A DNA stretch of 64,000 nt from Durusdinium trenchii (lineage: Eukaryota; Sar; Dinophyceae; Suessiales; Symbiodiniaceae), in contig CAXAMN010022006.1 of NCBI GenBank assembly GCA_963970005.1, positions 7,347-71,346 of the forward strand, read 5' to 3'. A program made the translations under genes and the position numbers. The notes beneath the pieces are model-generated. The model made no database searches. It was given only the letters and a program-made list of their open reading frames with translations, and was not told the DNA's origin. Below are positions 9,259-21,200 of the stretch, piece by piece. Every line of letters begins with the position of its first letter. Position 1 is the stretch's first letter.

Positions 9259-11638
9259 ACTTGAGAAAGGCTTAGGCTCGGTCCAGGACCAGGAACCTTG
9301 TCTTCGTCCCAGCCTTTGCCTTTATCAAGTCGATTGACAAGTGCCACATGACACAGACTAAATGGTCGGCGATATTTTTGCGATTGTAAATTACCGTCGT
9401 CATCTTTTGATTGAGTGTCAGAAAGTTGTTGCCGGCCACCAGGCGCATCATCCGATGGCTTGGACATACAATTTGTCCATCCAGGGTCCTAGATGTGAAG
9501 ATTAGAAGTACCTTGAAACCTTTGAAGAGGTCCGCAGATGAAGCTGGGCTTCCCCCTGCTGGGCCTTTCACAGTGGTTCGAAGCTGTGACACAATGATGG
9601 CCCAGATCCGAGAAGACGCACGTTTGGACGAGACGAACCAGGAGGTACAGGCCACTCAGGAGTTCGATACGGTCTTGGATGACTAAGGCCCTACTCAATG
9701 ACTTGCTGCCGCTTGATGTTCCTGAGATGAAAGGATGCCGGCTTGATCAAGAATCCTGGCATGGCTAGATTTTGTGATGGTCTTGTGGGCCTGGATTTAG
9801 TCATAAATTGCAGTGGGTGGGAAAATGCGCACGCAGCTTGGTTGATGGCAGCGGGCATGTCAACTTCAAACTCATGTTCATGTGACAGCCAAACTCACAT
9901 TCAAGCTCATGTGACAGCCTGATTTATGCGACAGCGCAATTCAAATTCAAACTCAGTGGCAAACTGTTCCATTTTTAGTTGCGACGAGTTGAATTGCAAA
10001 ATGAGGTTCACGTTTCCACCTTGCAGCGAATCATGCAGAAATTGGGTCAGCATCATTTGGAATCAAGTAACGAAGTTCCTGCTGAATTTGAAGGCGAGCA
10101 AACGTGCATGTCTTGGAAGGCTTCATCCAAGAACATGCCGAATCTCATTTTCAACGTTCCAACATGCTTTACTGCAAAATCTTATTCACTTGAAAACATT
10201 GGGGAGTGAATTTCTGGCACCCGTGCTTTCAGATATGCCCGAGCCGGATGAAGGCACGAAGATTCGTGGGATGGAGCGGGTAAAGATTGAAAGAAATCAG
10301 AATCGATGGAATTTGGCACCGAACGTCGTCGTCGTTAGCTTTGAGTTTAGTTTGAACCTTTCACAGCTGGTAGCGAGTTCGCTGGGGAAGGATATTGCGT
10401 CCACAAGACTGCTGCGCGCGAGCTTTTGGCTTTCAGGCTGGCCGGCGACTGACTGGGCATTGAACAGTCCAGAAGTTTTGAACTCAACCTTGACCAACAA
10501 CCTTGCCGCATTCAGAATCAGATAAAGTCAGTGTCAGGCACTACTTCAAAAAGATTTTGCGACGAAGACTCCCCAGGAAAACGTGACCACAGACAGTAGT
10601 AGACTGTCGAAGGGCTAAGTAGACAGTTGCAGACAGAAGTAAACAGTGATCAGGAATCAGGAGGACCTTTTGTATTCTGCCATGCTGCCTTTGAGGAGAC
10701 CTGGTTGGAAGATGATGATGATCCTGTCCCTATCTTGGTTGCGCTGTGAATTTTGTGTCAGTGATTGGCAAGGCAATTGGCAGGCAATCAAAAAATTGGC
10801 ATTTCCCATGCGTCAGAGCCAAGGCTGGGTTTTGAACTTGAAGGGCTTCATTTCATTGTGGGTGTGGGCAAAGTTTTCATCACGTGTGAAACGGCAAAGA
10901 CTGTCATTGGAGTGCACTTCATTGCAACCATTCAGAGTCATTGTCAACTGGCATTGGAGTCACTGTCACGGTGCATTTGTTTTCAACGCTGCTAAGTTTG
11001 AGAATTCATGCCTTGATGCTGCCAGATCATTGTCACCGACCTTTGTCATTGACGCAAGTCATCAACTCAGTATTTTTCCAGCGTCGTTTGAATACCATTT
11101 TCGGTTGTTTCAGGCTGCAATTGGGACGCGGCGGCTGCGCTTCACAGGTTGGAATGTTGGCGTCGCAGGTTGGAGTTTCGCAAGTGTCAAAGCACGCGTA
11201 AGCCAAGATTATATAGTCATGAGGTTCGTGCGCAATGCGCTGTGATGTCCGTTGACCCCAAAGGTGGTGAAAAAACGAGTGTGGCAAAGTCAGGGCAACA
11301 TGTCCATGGAGCTCCGCCTCGCTGTGTGGCCTTTCTGCTGCAGGGTTTGGAGCCACACAGTGGGCTGAAGCGACTGCTGCGCCAGGACCGAATGCATGGG
11401 CGGATTGGACGCTGCAGCCGAAACAGTTTTTCAGCTATCATGTGACACGGTTTCAAACTCTTATGTGACATGGTTTCAAACTCTTTGTTTCAACCTGTGA
11501 CAGCAACACATGTGAGAAGAAACCGCTGAAACCCCTATGCGCCATGATCCGAAGAAAGCGTGACAGCTCGAGAACTAGGTTTGAGCGCAATCCCTAAGTA
11601 CAGCTCTTACCTCCGTCCTGCCACTTTAGACTTGAGCG
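9259..11638. other. 2.4 kb without a recognisable gene
   Basis: Open frames are scattered on both strands without domain-like content. Short motifs such as ACTCATGTGACAGCC and TTTCAAACTCATGT recur (9870-9920, 11440-11510). Nothing supports an RNA gene. Confidence 0.4.
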
Positions 11639-11860
11639 ATGCCAGCTTTCGATGGCGGATGGCCCAACAAAGATGCAGCAATTCGATTCTTACAATCTGT
11701 TGCCGGTGAGAGAGCGTGCCCATCGTGCTACTACCCGTACCTCAAGGATTACCTGACCTCTCCTGAGAGACAAAGTGTGAAGGCTACTTCAAAAGATTGC
11801 TGGTGTGATCTGTGTGATCGTGAAGGCAAAAAGGAGGTGATGATGGTCACTGAGCGGTAG
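11639..11860 (+). CDS. Small ORF with paired Cys motifs
   Basis: 73 codons from ATG 11639. It contains CPSCYYPYLKDYL and, 25 residues on, CWCDLCDREGKKEV, which could bind one zinc ion through two Cys pairs. No longer homology is recognised. It may be an exon of a spliced gene or an independent small zinc-ribbon protein. The flanks give no help. Confidence 0.35.
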   Translation: MPAFDGGWPNKDAAIRFLQSVAGERACPSCYYPYLKDYLTSPERQSVKATSKDCWCDLCDREGKKEVMMVTER

Positions 11861-12500
11861 CAGCAGCAGCTCTATAATGATAGCCACTGCCAATTGACAA
11901 GTGGGTGAGGCGTGTTTCATTTCTCACCATTTTTGTTTTCCTTGGTGAGCAGTCATCATTCGTGACATTTCAATATTCTTACCATTGTGACTGTCACTGC
12001 TGTTATTAGTTATTAATCATGCAAAGACAGGCTTGCACAGGAACGCAGGTGAGCAACTCCCACCCTGCTTTGCTTTGGTCGACCTTCCAACGGTCGGGGG
12101 ATTTAAGTTTGGGCCCAACAGAGGGTGAAACATGCTGTGCCCGCGCAGAAAAATAGGCAGGAAATCCAAAACAGCGGCTACGTCCCATCGTTGTTGATCC
12201 AGGATTTTTCCAGAAGTGTCACCACGGTTACGTGCATGTTGCTGCAGGACGACCGCACCGCATGATTTTGGGCTGTCGCAATCTCAGCCACATGTTTTGA
12301 CTTAAATTTCTGGCAGACTTCAAGGCCCACCCACTAATGCCGCATGACTCACTGAGCTTCATGATGCCAGGTTTGAATTATCAGGTTGTCCAAGGTTGAA
12401 TTTTCAGAATAGAGTAATTGTCATGATATTTGATATGTCAGTATGTTCATCTTGAACCTCCTTGTCTCAGTGACATTTGTGACTGCGTGTCAACCGATTT
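11861..12500. other. Intergenic, no gene seen
   Basis: Unremarkable mixed sequence. No ORF with domain-like content and no strong repeat was seen. Confidence 0.4.
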
Positions 12501-12529
12501 TTGGATCAATTTTGGGCAGCGGGTCGCGA

Positions 12530-12970
12530 CATGGCACCGCCATCTTGGTGGTCTGATCCAATGGCGCCAATGGCGTCTTCGTCCAGTCACTGGCCACTGG
12601 CGTCTTCCTCGTCGCCACCTTCGGCATCCACCTCTGAGGCGTCCAGTCGATTGCCACCTTGGGCCTCCGCTTATCTGGCGTCTGAGGCGTCGAGGCAATG
12701 GCCACCATGCAAGCGTAAGCGCCCACAACCTGGACAAAGCGTCACCAGTCCAATGGCCTCTGAAATGGCCTCGCAGCCGTCGAGGCAATGGCCACATTCT
12801 GCATCCAGTCCAGTGAACTCTGAAATGGCCTCTGAGGCGTCCAATCAATGGCCACCTTGGGCGTCCAGCCCTGTGGCCTCTGAAGCACCTTGGGCGTCCA
12901 TGCCACGTTGGGCGTCCAGACCAGTGGCCTCTGAGTCTGAGGCGTCCAGTGAATTGCCACCTGGGTCGTC
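12530..12970 (+). repeat. Degenerate minisatellite, GGCGTCCAGT...TGGCC family
   Basis: Words such as TCTGAGGCGTCCAGT, CAATGGCCACCTTGGGCGTCC and GTGGCCTCTGAAG recur irregularly about a dozen times. All three plus frames and the minus strand stay largely open because of the repeat, giving Ser/Ala/Pro/Trp-rich (WPPWASSPVASEA) pseudo-proteins. I read it as a repeat array rather than a gene. Confidence 0.7.
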
Positions 12971-13001
12971 GATGATGTCTTCGTGGAACTCCGGAACCTG
13001 A

Positions 13002-13921
13002 ACCAGAACCTGAGCGCTAACAAAGGGCTCACTACTTGGTCTTTAAAAGACGAACTTAGGGTTGGCTTGCGACGAACCGAAATTTGGTTTTGTGACCAGG
13101 CGGAATTTTGGTCTTTGGACTGCAGACCGCGCAGACCTTCGACGCACAATGTGTGGAAAAAAATCACGAGCTTGGTCTGTGGACGATGAAGCAGCCACCA
13201 GTTTTCACACTCCTTGCTTGATTGTTTTTTATTGTGTTCCCTGAGGTCTCACCTTCACTATGCAGCCACTTGCGACGCGAGGCCGGGTTGCAAGTTGCAC
13301 CGCTCTTTTTGGAAATTTCAGTCAGTGTCATCAAAAATTGTCCATTTAGAAAAATCATCATATTATGACCGAATCACTTAAGCTGTCCCACCTGCCACCC
13401 AGTGACCCACAACGGTTGATGTTGCGCATGGATGAGCAGGTCACCAAACTTTGAGCCTTTGAACTTGAACAATAGTGTGAAAGCATGGATTTGTAAATGA
13501 AAATACTCCTCTTAAGCCATTGTCAGAATTTGAACATACTTTCTGCGCCACAACATGTGACTTCTGAAACCACATACCACCTCGAAGTGGCCACGCTTCC
13601 AGGCCAAATGGCGCAAACGCAGGCCTAGATCTCAGGAATGTTATTGTTTCTGCTTCAAGCGGAATGAAGTGGCGTGCATTTGAGCCCAAAGGTGAGAATG
13701 TGCGATGAAGTTGCAATTCTTATCAGTTTGGTTATGCGTGTGGCGGGGCGCCAAACATGTCTGCAAGACCAAACCCCCAGCATAGCAATTCTCAATCCGT
13801 CTCAGTGTCAAGCTCAAGTTTCATCACTCAAATTCAATGACTTTGCAACGGTTCAGACTCAAATTTCAGAAACCAAAATTTGCATGTCGTTGCGCGCAAC
13901 CAGACAAAAATCACAATCATA
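13002..13921. other. Intergenic, no gene seen
   Basis: Unremarkable sequence between two repeat arrays. ORFs are short and in conflicting frames. Confidence 0.4.
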
Positions 13922-14029
13922 TTCGTACCCGCGTTCGGGCCCACGTCGTTCGTACCCGCGTTCGGGCCCACGTCGTTCGTACCCGCGTTCGGGCCCACGT
14001 CGTTCGTACCCGCGTTCGGTCCCATGTCC
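13922..14029. repeat. 27 bp tandem repeat, four copies
   Basis: TTCGTACCCGCGTTCGGGCC begins at 13922, 13949, 13976 and 14003. Three copies are identical and the fourth ends GGTCCCATGTCC. The units are contiguous with no spacers, so this is a minisatellite and not a CRISPR array. It is CpG-rich (about five CG per unit) in an otherwise AT-leaning stretch. Confidence 0.9.
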
Positions 14030-14080
14030 GGTCAGCCAAGATTTTGATTTAGAATTCTTTGAGTGACTCTCATGTGCGAC

Positions 14081-14251
14081 AAAGGTGGAGGACCTCCATC
14101 CCCGATGCACGGTCGTACCCAGGTTCGGCCGTACATCCACCTATGATGCTGTTTGTCCCCGTCAGTCAACCGACCACATGTAGCATCATAGCATGATGTA
14201 CGGCCGAACCTGGGTACGACTGTGCGTGGGGGATGGAGGACCTCCACCTTT
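14081..14251. repeat. Foldback (inverted-repeat) element, ~70 bp arms
   Basis: 14081-14150 (AAAGGTGGAGGACCTCCATC...) is the near-perfect reverse complement of 14182-14251, with a ~31 bp loop. Each arm also contains the palindrome GGTGGAGGACCTCCA, giving a branched cruciform potential. No ORF. A MITE-like or foldback element is the simplest reading. Confidence 0.85.
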
Positions 14252-14886
14252 GATGCACGAAAGAGTCAATGATTCAGCAACATTCGAAGATCAAACCCGT
14301 CAGTGGACAGTTCAGTCTTCATTCATCGTGAATGCCTGCTGTGGCAGGACCCAGTCGTGGCGGCAAAGCTGATGAGATTCACACTCATGGCGCCCCTGGC
14401 CAGATTACCTGCACATGTGCTGCTCTTGATAATGCGTGTTAAGTGCTGTGGGTAGGAGAATCTTGTAGCCACATGTGTTCATGGGAGGTCCAGAGCCAAG
14501 TTTAGGCGTCATTGATCCCCACCAGCGTGGCCCAGTGGTCTTGGAAAACTCGATACGCCCTTCTTGGTGGACCTCATGTATCACTTCCGGGTACCATGTT
14601 CAAGTTGCGTTGTGATTGTGATTGTGAATGGAAACCAGAGCCTTGGCTCTGAACGCAATTGCCCTGGCTCTAAAGGCCAGCAGGGGCTTTGCACCACCAA
14701 TAGCCATGGAACCCAATTTCAATCCCATGGAGATGCGGCGACGGATCCTTGCCATGGTCATCTATGTCACGAAGCGCTTGACACCTTTGGTCATCTGACT
14801 AGCGCCACCCTTACCTTTGATGTTCAACCAGAAGAGCACTTTACAAGCCCAGCTTCGAGGAATACCCAATTTTGGACGCAGTGGAG
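14252..14886. other. Intergenic, no gene seen
   Basis: No convincing coding signal. A short ORF from 14564 is open but has no domain-like content. Confidence 0.35.
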
Positions 14887-15312
14887 ATGGAGAGGTCACA
14901 CCAGAGAGAGATCACACCAGAGGGCCAAGACATGTCCAGTGGAGAGATCACACCAGAGATCTACCTGCCGATGGGAACACCGCCACTGTGTCTTCATCGG
15001 AAAGGGGCCCAATTGGCAGTGAGCCGCAACGAAAAAACTATCTATCGGCTCTATTGGATGCGCCCTCTGCAAGGAAAAGATCGATGCGACTTCTTCGCGT
15101 GGACAGAGCTTCAGCCCCTGATCAAAAGGACAGATCACAAGGTTGGGTGCAATCACCTCTACACAACCAAGGCCGGAACGAATGCCTTCAAGATCCAAGA
15201 AAGATGCCTGCAATGCCACAAGATCATCTTTGAAGAGAAGACTGCGCTTGGCGCGGCCAAGGCTTTAGAGAAGATATCGCGGAAGGCACATATGCACCGC
15301 CGTCAGGGCTAG
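14887..15312 (+). CDS. Hypothetical protein with Cys/His (zinc-ribbon-like) C-terminal part
   Basis: The first ATG in the frame is at 14887. The first ~50 codons run through three copies of GAGATCACACCAGAG and look repeat-derived. From about 15060 the sequence becomes protein-like: GKDRCDFFAWTELQP resembles the end of a GRF-type zinc finger, followed by a Cys-Asn-His and, 24 residues later, CLQCHKIIFEE, a Cys/His pattern suited to zinc binding, then an Ala/Lys-rich helix and TAG. Related short Cys/His modules are frequent in dinoflagellate predicted proteins. The real start may be an upstream exon. Function unknown. Confidence 0.4.
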   Translation: MERSHQREITPEGQDMSSGEITPEIYLPMGTPPLCLHRKGAQLAVSRNEKTIYRLYWMRPLQGKDRCDFFAWTELQPLIKRTDHKVGCNHLYTTKAGTNAFKIQERCLQCHKIIFEEKTALGAAKALEKISRKAHMHRRQG

Positions 15313-16291
15313 GTAGCTTGACACACGAGCCCGTCATCGAGCGATACCGACTGAGTGCTGATAAGGCAAATGATGAATTATTAATTAAAAGTTGCTGGCC
15401 CGGTATCTTGAGACAGCAGGACCTTCTTGCTGTCAGGCGACGTAACAATTTACGTGTGCTTGGACGTTGTTACTTGTCCGGCCAGGCCATCTGCTCCGCT
15501 TGTCGGAGGCTTTGAACCACACATCAGACAAGTCCACTTTACAGTACAGCCTGAACATTGTGTTGTAAACCTAATTTTCTGACAGAGCATTTGTTGAGTT
15601 TAAGTCGAATGTTCTGACTTGGATTTTCTGAATGTGACTTTCTGAGTTATTTTCGGACTATGATGTTCTGATTGAATATTTTATCATTGGTTTTCTGTGA
15701 CTTTCTGAGCATGATAGTTATTATTTCTGAGTTTGATTTTCAGTTTTGCTTTTTGACTTTGATTTTGTGAGTGACGAGATGATGCAACTTCCTCGCTTGC
15801 AAGGCGTTGCCCACGGCGGTGCGCTCTGCTCTCCCCCGGGCCACGGACTCAGACTGTCAGTCAGACATGATGCTTCAGATAAATTGGCTGTTTTTACAGA
15901 AGCCTTCAGTCATGTTCACATTCAGAAGCCTTCATTCTTTTTCATTCAGATTCACAGTCCTTTTCAGATTCACATTCTTTTTCATTCAGATTCACTTTCA
16001 AGAAACGTTCATTCAGATTCACAAGAATCTTTCCGTCACATTCAGACTTACTAATGTTTTGCAAGCCGCCTTGAACTTGCATTGATTCATGTCTTTGCAG
16101 CAGTTTTGTGGTCAGCTACCGGCCCTGCCCACTGTCAAACAAATGTCAGTCATGTGTTCTCAAGCTAAATGGCAACGTTCCACATGGACCACATCAACCA
16201 CTCAAACACATCACACTTTCCACCTGTCATCATTTTCCGACGCTGTAGCTTAGGGCAATTACTAACCTTTTTAATAGCCTTCCTTTCCGCC
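15313..16291. other. Intergenic with CATTCAGATTCAC-type repeats
   Basis: 15550-15780 is AT-rich with recurring TTCTGACTT words. 15900-16050 carries a degenerate array of TTCAGATTCACATTCTTTTT-type units. No gene seen. Confidence 0.5.
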
Positions 16292-17030
16292 ATGCAGTGC
16301 CCGGCATGCGACAGACTGTTGCCAAAAAACTTCTTCGCAGATTCGTTGTGGAGGTGGCAACAGGGTGGTGGCCCTGAGCCCGATTGGGTGTGGTGCTGCA
16401 GGACATGCGAGCTGCAAAAGCCGGTGGATCAGAAGACGACATGGTGGTTTTGGAAGAAATTCCTCTACCAGTTCGAAGAACTGGAGCGCCACGGTGTCCC
16501 AGAACTCCTTGAGGAAGACTCCCGGGTTCATCGTGCCTCGCTCATGTTTAATGATTTGTCGGATGGTTCAAGATNNNNNNNNNNAGAACTGGAGCGCCAC
16601 GGTGTCCCAGAACTCCTTGAGGAATACTCCCTGGATCATCGTGCCTCGCTCATGTTTAATGATTTGTCGGATGGTTCAAGATTCTATGTTTAAGTCTGTA
16701 TTGGTCGGGCACATTTTCCATGACAAAACGCCGCCATGTTGAATCTGTGTTGACTGTGTTGCTTCCTTTTTCAACCAAGGCAACGTCAACCATGATGCCT
16801 GGCACCTGCGCGCTGATGCACCTCGGCTGGGCCACAAAATCCCGGCTTTGCTGTTGCGTCTGCTGGGACGCAAGCACTTCGACACGCCTTGTGGAGGCGG
16901 AAGGTGGTTCGAAGCGTTCATGGAGCACTCGCGACGGGCCAAATCGGACGATGTGGCTGACGCGATGGAGAAAAGTGTTTGGTATCTGTGGCAGACTTTG
17001 AAGTACAGCTCTTATGACCACAATATAAAA
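16292..17030 (+). CDS. Candidate gene with N-terminal zinc ribbon, interrupted by an assembly gap
   Basis: ATG 16292 opens with CPACDRLLP and, about 35 residues on, WVWCCRTCELQ, a four-Cys zinc-ribbon-like module, then a Trp-rich WWFWKKFLYQFEELE segment. The frame then meets a 10-N gap with the same sequence on both sides. After a frame change a second protein-like block (about 16840-17020, GRKHFDTPCGGGRWFEAF and AMEKSVWYLWQTLKY) is open. This may be a second exon or a shift caused by misassembly. No family is recognised. The start and first 90 codons are the best supported part. Confidence 0.35.
16477..16681. repeat. Duplicated ~97 bp segment flanking a 10-N gap
   Basis: The segment starting AGAACTGGAGCGCCACGGTG before the N run is repeated almost identically after it, with a few substitutions such as GAAGACTCCCGGGTT versus GAATACTCCCTGGAT. 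The N run is 16575-16584. This is most simply an unresolved haplotype overlap joined as a scaffold gap. Confidence 0.85.
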
Positions 17031-19014
17031 TGCCATGATCACAACCAGCGTTCAACTTCACAGCCTCGAGAAGGAGATCTAGAGCAAAGTAGGCTGGGTG
17101 GATCGTGCAGCAATCCAGGCTATTACTAATTAATTGGCAAGTTTTGCCTGGAATAAGAGTTATCCACCATGTGGGTGTTCAGTCAGAACTTGCAAAACAG
17201 CAGCGGTCACCCCATGACAAAGTTCCAAAAGTTTGGCAAGGACTATGGTGAAGAACCCTCTAGGGCCTTTTTGAAGGCACGGAATGGATCTAAAACAGAT
17301 CCCCACCCATAGAGCGTTCAAGATGTGGAAAAAAAGGCCATCGCAGGAAGTTATGGTCAATTGTCTGTACATGTGTATATGTGTATAATACTGTATACCG
17401 GCTATGACGTTTGAAGGCACATGCTTTCCTTTTCCGTGGACCTTGGCTTCAGATTCATGTGTTCCTTTTCGCTAAGGCCGCATTGTTCAAAACTCAGTCT
17501 TCCTCAGCCGCCAGCCGCTGCTTGTCACTTTGCATGTTTCTCAAGTCTGAGTCTGAGTCTGCATCTGAGTCTGAGTCTGAGTGTGATCTATTTTTGATTT
17601 ATTCATCAGCCAGCAAGGCCGGCGACTTAGAACAATTGACGTTTACACCATAATCAAAGAAAGTGCACCGGCCAATGCCAGGTTGAAAAAATCCCTCGCT
17701 ACTTGTCTTTGTGTTGTCACAGGGCTCAGATGGGCGAGGGTCTAGATCAGATCGGCCACGATGTTCAGCAAGTTTATGAATGACCCTGACATCATCACAA
17801 TAATCATCAATCAAGGTGGCCACTAAGTGGGGGAGTTGAAGATTGTTGAAAAGCATTTACGGGGGTATAAAGCGCCTGCGGCTTTTCCAGCGCTTAGACA
17901 TGCACACCACCAGAAAAACAATGCCAAGACATGCCAAGACAATCAAAATCAATCAAACATCAGAACATATCAGAACAATTCAGAACATATCAGAACAAAC
18001 TCCACCACTCCATGTGAAGCCGATACGAACCTCGTGATCAGTATGGGTGGATGGTGCCTGGATGAGACTGTCTGACTTGCAATAAGGTACTCCCCAAATC
18101 ATCACGTGATATCATGTGTCTGTCCCCCAGTTTGTGTTGAGGGACCTTTTCATCGCGAAGCCTTCCAAAGTGGGCGCACTATGGAGCACTGATTGCTCCA
18201 GGGAAATGCATCCTCACTCCAACACCCCTCAAGTGGAAAACAAAGACCAGAAATGACCAGAACATACCAGAACCATGTTTCCTTTTGCTACTGGGTTCCT
18301 TTTGCAAGCGGTGGAGATCGGTGGAGTGTGGTGGAGTGAACTGGACTGGACTGGACTGGAGTGGAGTGGCGTGGAGTGGAGTGGTGCGGAGGCTATGTGC
18401 TGCACGCATACACTGTATGATACTGTATGATACTGTATGGCTCTCACTCCCCAAAGCTCACCTCAACACATGAAAAGAGGACTCCTGAGCTTGGCGCCAT
18501 AGTCTATCCCTGTTCTCCACCCGAGGTGGTGGCCAGAGCCAGCCCCAGGGACCCCCAAGTCGGCAATTCCAATCCCCAATCAAAGGGGTCCTGACGGATC
18601 AGCTGGGTTATTGAGAAATCTCTGACCCGGGGCCAGGCAAGGAATATGACTACTCAAGAACCCTCGTGTCGGTGCTGGGGGGCAAAATTGGCGCCATTAG
18701 TGTTCCAGCATCATTTTGGATCCATGCAGTAGCTTTCGCATGGTCCATGCGGAGTGATGCTGGACACGCATGCACATACACATGCTGGACACACATGCAC
18801 ATACACAATGTTTTGGGGACAGTGGTGGAGTGTGGCGGAATGGAGTGGAATGGATTGGAGTGGAGTCCAAGCTCCAAAGTGACGATGATCAAGAGCGAAG
18901 ATCACGATAGCGGAGTGGGGGTAGAGCATTATTTTATCAGCAAAATATGGCAAACCTGAAGAAACTTTAAACAAATTGGTTTGAGTTGGCGCCAAGGATA
19001 TTTTCCGCTCCACT
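17031..19014. other. Gene-poor, simple-repeat-rich stretch
   Basis: Contains a TGAGTC hexamer run (17545-17583), GAACATATCAGAACA repeats (17960-18000), GGAGT/GGACT pentamer runs (18310-18400 and again 18820-18870), three TACTGTATGA units (18410-18440) and two units of GGACACRCATGCACATACACA (18755-18805). No coding or RNA gene is supported. Confidence 0.6.
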
Positions 19015-19588
19015 ATTTAGTAATAAACATGTTACCAACCCTAGAGTGATTCTAGACATCCTGACATATTATAAGGACACTTCAGTTGTTCTTGGGCGTT
19101 GTGTTTTGGGGTGTTGGGCACCTTACCCCCCCTCCCCCCGCCCCAGACCATCTTTTAATTCATAATGCAGCATTCAGACTCAACCGTTCAAAATAGTCAG
19201 TTACATGAATCACTTATACGGCGTTCAAATTTAGATTCAACTGTCCAAAGCATATTCTCCAAGAGAGACTCGCTTATACATACATGATGCCATTCAGACT
19301 TGACGGTCCACAAGACTCACTTAACTTTTTTTAAATGTGTCCTCAAGTTCAGACTCAACTGTTTAAAAGATAGATTATGAATCATTATGAACCATAAGAT
19401 AAGAAATCTTCTTCTTCTTCCTCCCCTTCTGCTTTAGCATCCAAATCAAAGGTGAATAGGAAAACTGAGAGCATCTTCATCTTTTTCCTCCCCCTCTTCT
19501 TTAGTATCAAAATCAAAATCATTAGCGTCAGAAACAAGAAAACTGAGAGTCAAAAAAAGTGAGAGTCATTTTTGCAAGCCCCTCTGAT
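19015..19588 (-). repeat. Right arm of the ~580 bp long inverted repeat
   Basis: Reverse complement partner of 6805-7387, ending CCCCTCTGAT at 19588, next to a TATATATATA run. The two arms differ by scattered substitutions and small indels, so the duplication is not recent. One example is the polypurine tract, which is shorter in this arm. Confidence 0.85.
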
Positions 19589-20428
19589 TATATATATATA
19601 AATAAATAGAAACAATCCAACCTCAACGATTCCTCAGTCTCACCAGTTTGTTCTGTTCAAGTTGGGGCGCTCTCTTCGGAAGCATCAGGACCAGCAACCT
19701 GCCACGAAACCAAAGCGTGCAAAAAAGGTCACTACAGTGTCACTACAGTACAGCCAAGATTCATAGTAGCTCCAATTTGCATTGTACGCAGTTCCCAGAC
19801 GCACACCCATAAAGGTGCAAATTGACGCACTCAGCACGCCCCAAGAGAAACCTCTGCGCTGCACAGAAGGGAACTGGTTGAATTCTCAAAGATTGTTGCA
19901 ATCCTCAACTGCAAATTGCCTGAACCAAACATTCGACCAAAGAGCGCTTCACATCCTTATCATTGGAGTTCAGGAGATAAAACAAGGTCAAAATAAACCT
20001 GGGCAAGAAAAGATGCCTCCCAAGGCTGCGTTTGCACTTTATGTGATTGCGTGTTTTGAGGCATGTGAAGGCTTGGAGAGTAACGCAACTGTTCCAATCA
20101 ACATGATGGACAAGGCAAAGTTCGCATCCATGGCTGCATCCAACATGTTGGCAAAATGCACAATCACAGTACGTCAAAAATTGATTGTTTGACTACAAGT
20201 TGAGTTTGCACCTGTGACATCAGCAACTTGGACCGAGACACTGCATCAAGCAAAATCAAGGCGCATGTCGGAACCAAACGTTGCAAACAACTTCTCCAAC
20301 CATTTCTTCCGCACCTTCAGGTCTGGCGCAGGCAGTAGCGGAGCCTCAGCTGAAGTGGGGCAAAGGCACTCACGGCGCGTTGCCCCTGAAGAGTCGACGT
20401 GCAAAACCAAACGGCAAACATTTATACC
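19589..20428. other. Intergenic, no convincing gene
   Basis: A short open frame (from ATG 20013 to 20192) has plausible composition (FALYVIACFEACEG), but no motif or context supports it. Confidence 0.35.
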
Positions 20429-21200
20429 TGAGAAGGGAGGGGACGAAAGCCAGCGTCCATAAGGGGATATGAATTAGTCAGCGGGGGCGAGTGCGAGAGT
20501 GCAGGGGAAGCTTTGGGAGGCATAAGGCGGGGCCAAAATGATAGGTTTCTTGTGGTTGAAGGGGCGTTTGGAAGAGAGAAAAGGGCACCTCGACGTCAGT
20601 TAGCGCCAAAGTCAAGTGAGCGTGTCACATCGGGCAGAGAGCGGCCTGCGATGGGCAATAGAAAGCAGAAACCCCCGCTATGCCCATCCTTCACACGAAC
20701 TCGCACCCCATATGGGGTGCCCTTTGCGTATGGTTGACGGGCGCACCACCTGAGAAGGGAGTGCGCGAAAGCCAGCCTCCGTAAGAAAATATGAATATGG
20801 CCAACGGGGGTGAACGCAAGAGTGCAGGGGAAGCGCTGGGAGATATAAGGCGGGGCTGATATGACAGGCCTTCAGTCAGAGGTGGGGGCGGGGTGGGGTG
20901 CCCTTTTTCTGTTGGACGAAGAAGGAGCGTTTGGAAGAGAAAAAAGGGCACCCCAAAGTCATTGCTTGTTTACGGTCTTTTGCGGGCACATAAACTTGGC
21001 ACGCTGTAAAGAGTGGGTCGTACTGTTACGGGGGGAAGTCGACATGGCGGTGGTGTCTACTGCTGATGGAAATAGAAAGCAGAAGATATAGATAGGACTT
21101 CAGTCTGATGAAACAGCCAAGATCAAGTGAGCATCTCACCTCGGGCAAAGAATCGCTTGGTTAGAGGGTCGGTAATAGAAAGCAGAAGATATAGGGTTGG
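20429..21200. repeat. Dispersed direct-repeat cluster
   Basis: 20430-20588 and 20751-20952 are diverged direct copies sharing GAGTGCAGGGGAAGC, ATAAGGCGGGGC and CGTTTGGAAGAGA. A second module with CAAGTGAGC, TCGGGCA and AATAGAAAGCAGAA occurs at 20611-20672 and 21121-21190, with a partial copy near 21066. Non-coding. Confidence 0.65.

Noticed and set aside
12447-13001. Overlapping Ser/Ala/Trp/Pro-rich ORFs on both strands
   Set aside because: Translated minisatellite; no frame is preferred.
13922-14029. Possible CRISPR-like direct repeats
   Set aside because: The 27 bp units are contiguous with no spacers; a minisatellite in a eukaryotic context.
18580-18650. tRNA-like or SINE-like segment with CGGATCAGCTGGGTTA
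   Set aside because: It faintly resembles an A box, but no B box (GGTTCGANNCC) or cloverleaf could be found.
6805-19588. Autonomous DNA transposon between the long inverted repeats
   Set aside because: No transposase or other catalytic domain is visible inside; only the inverted repeat pair is claimed.
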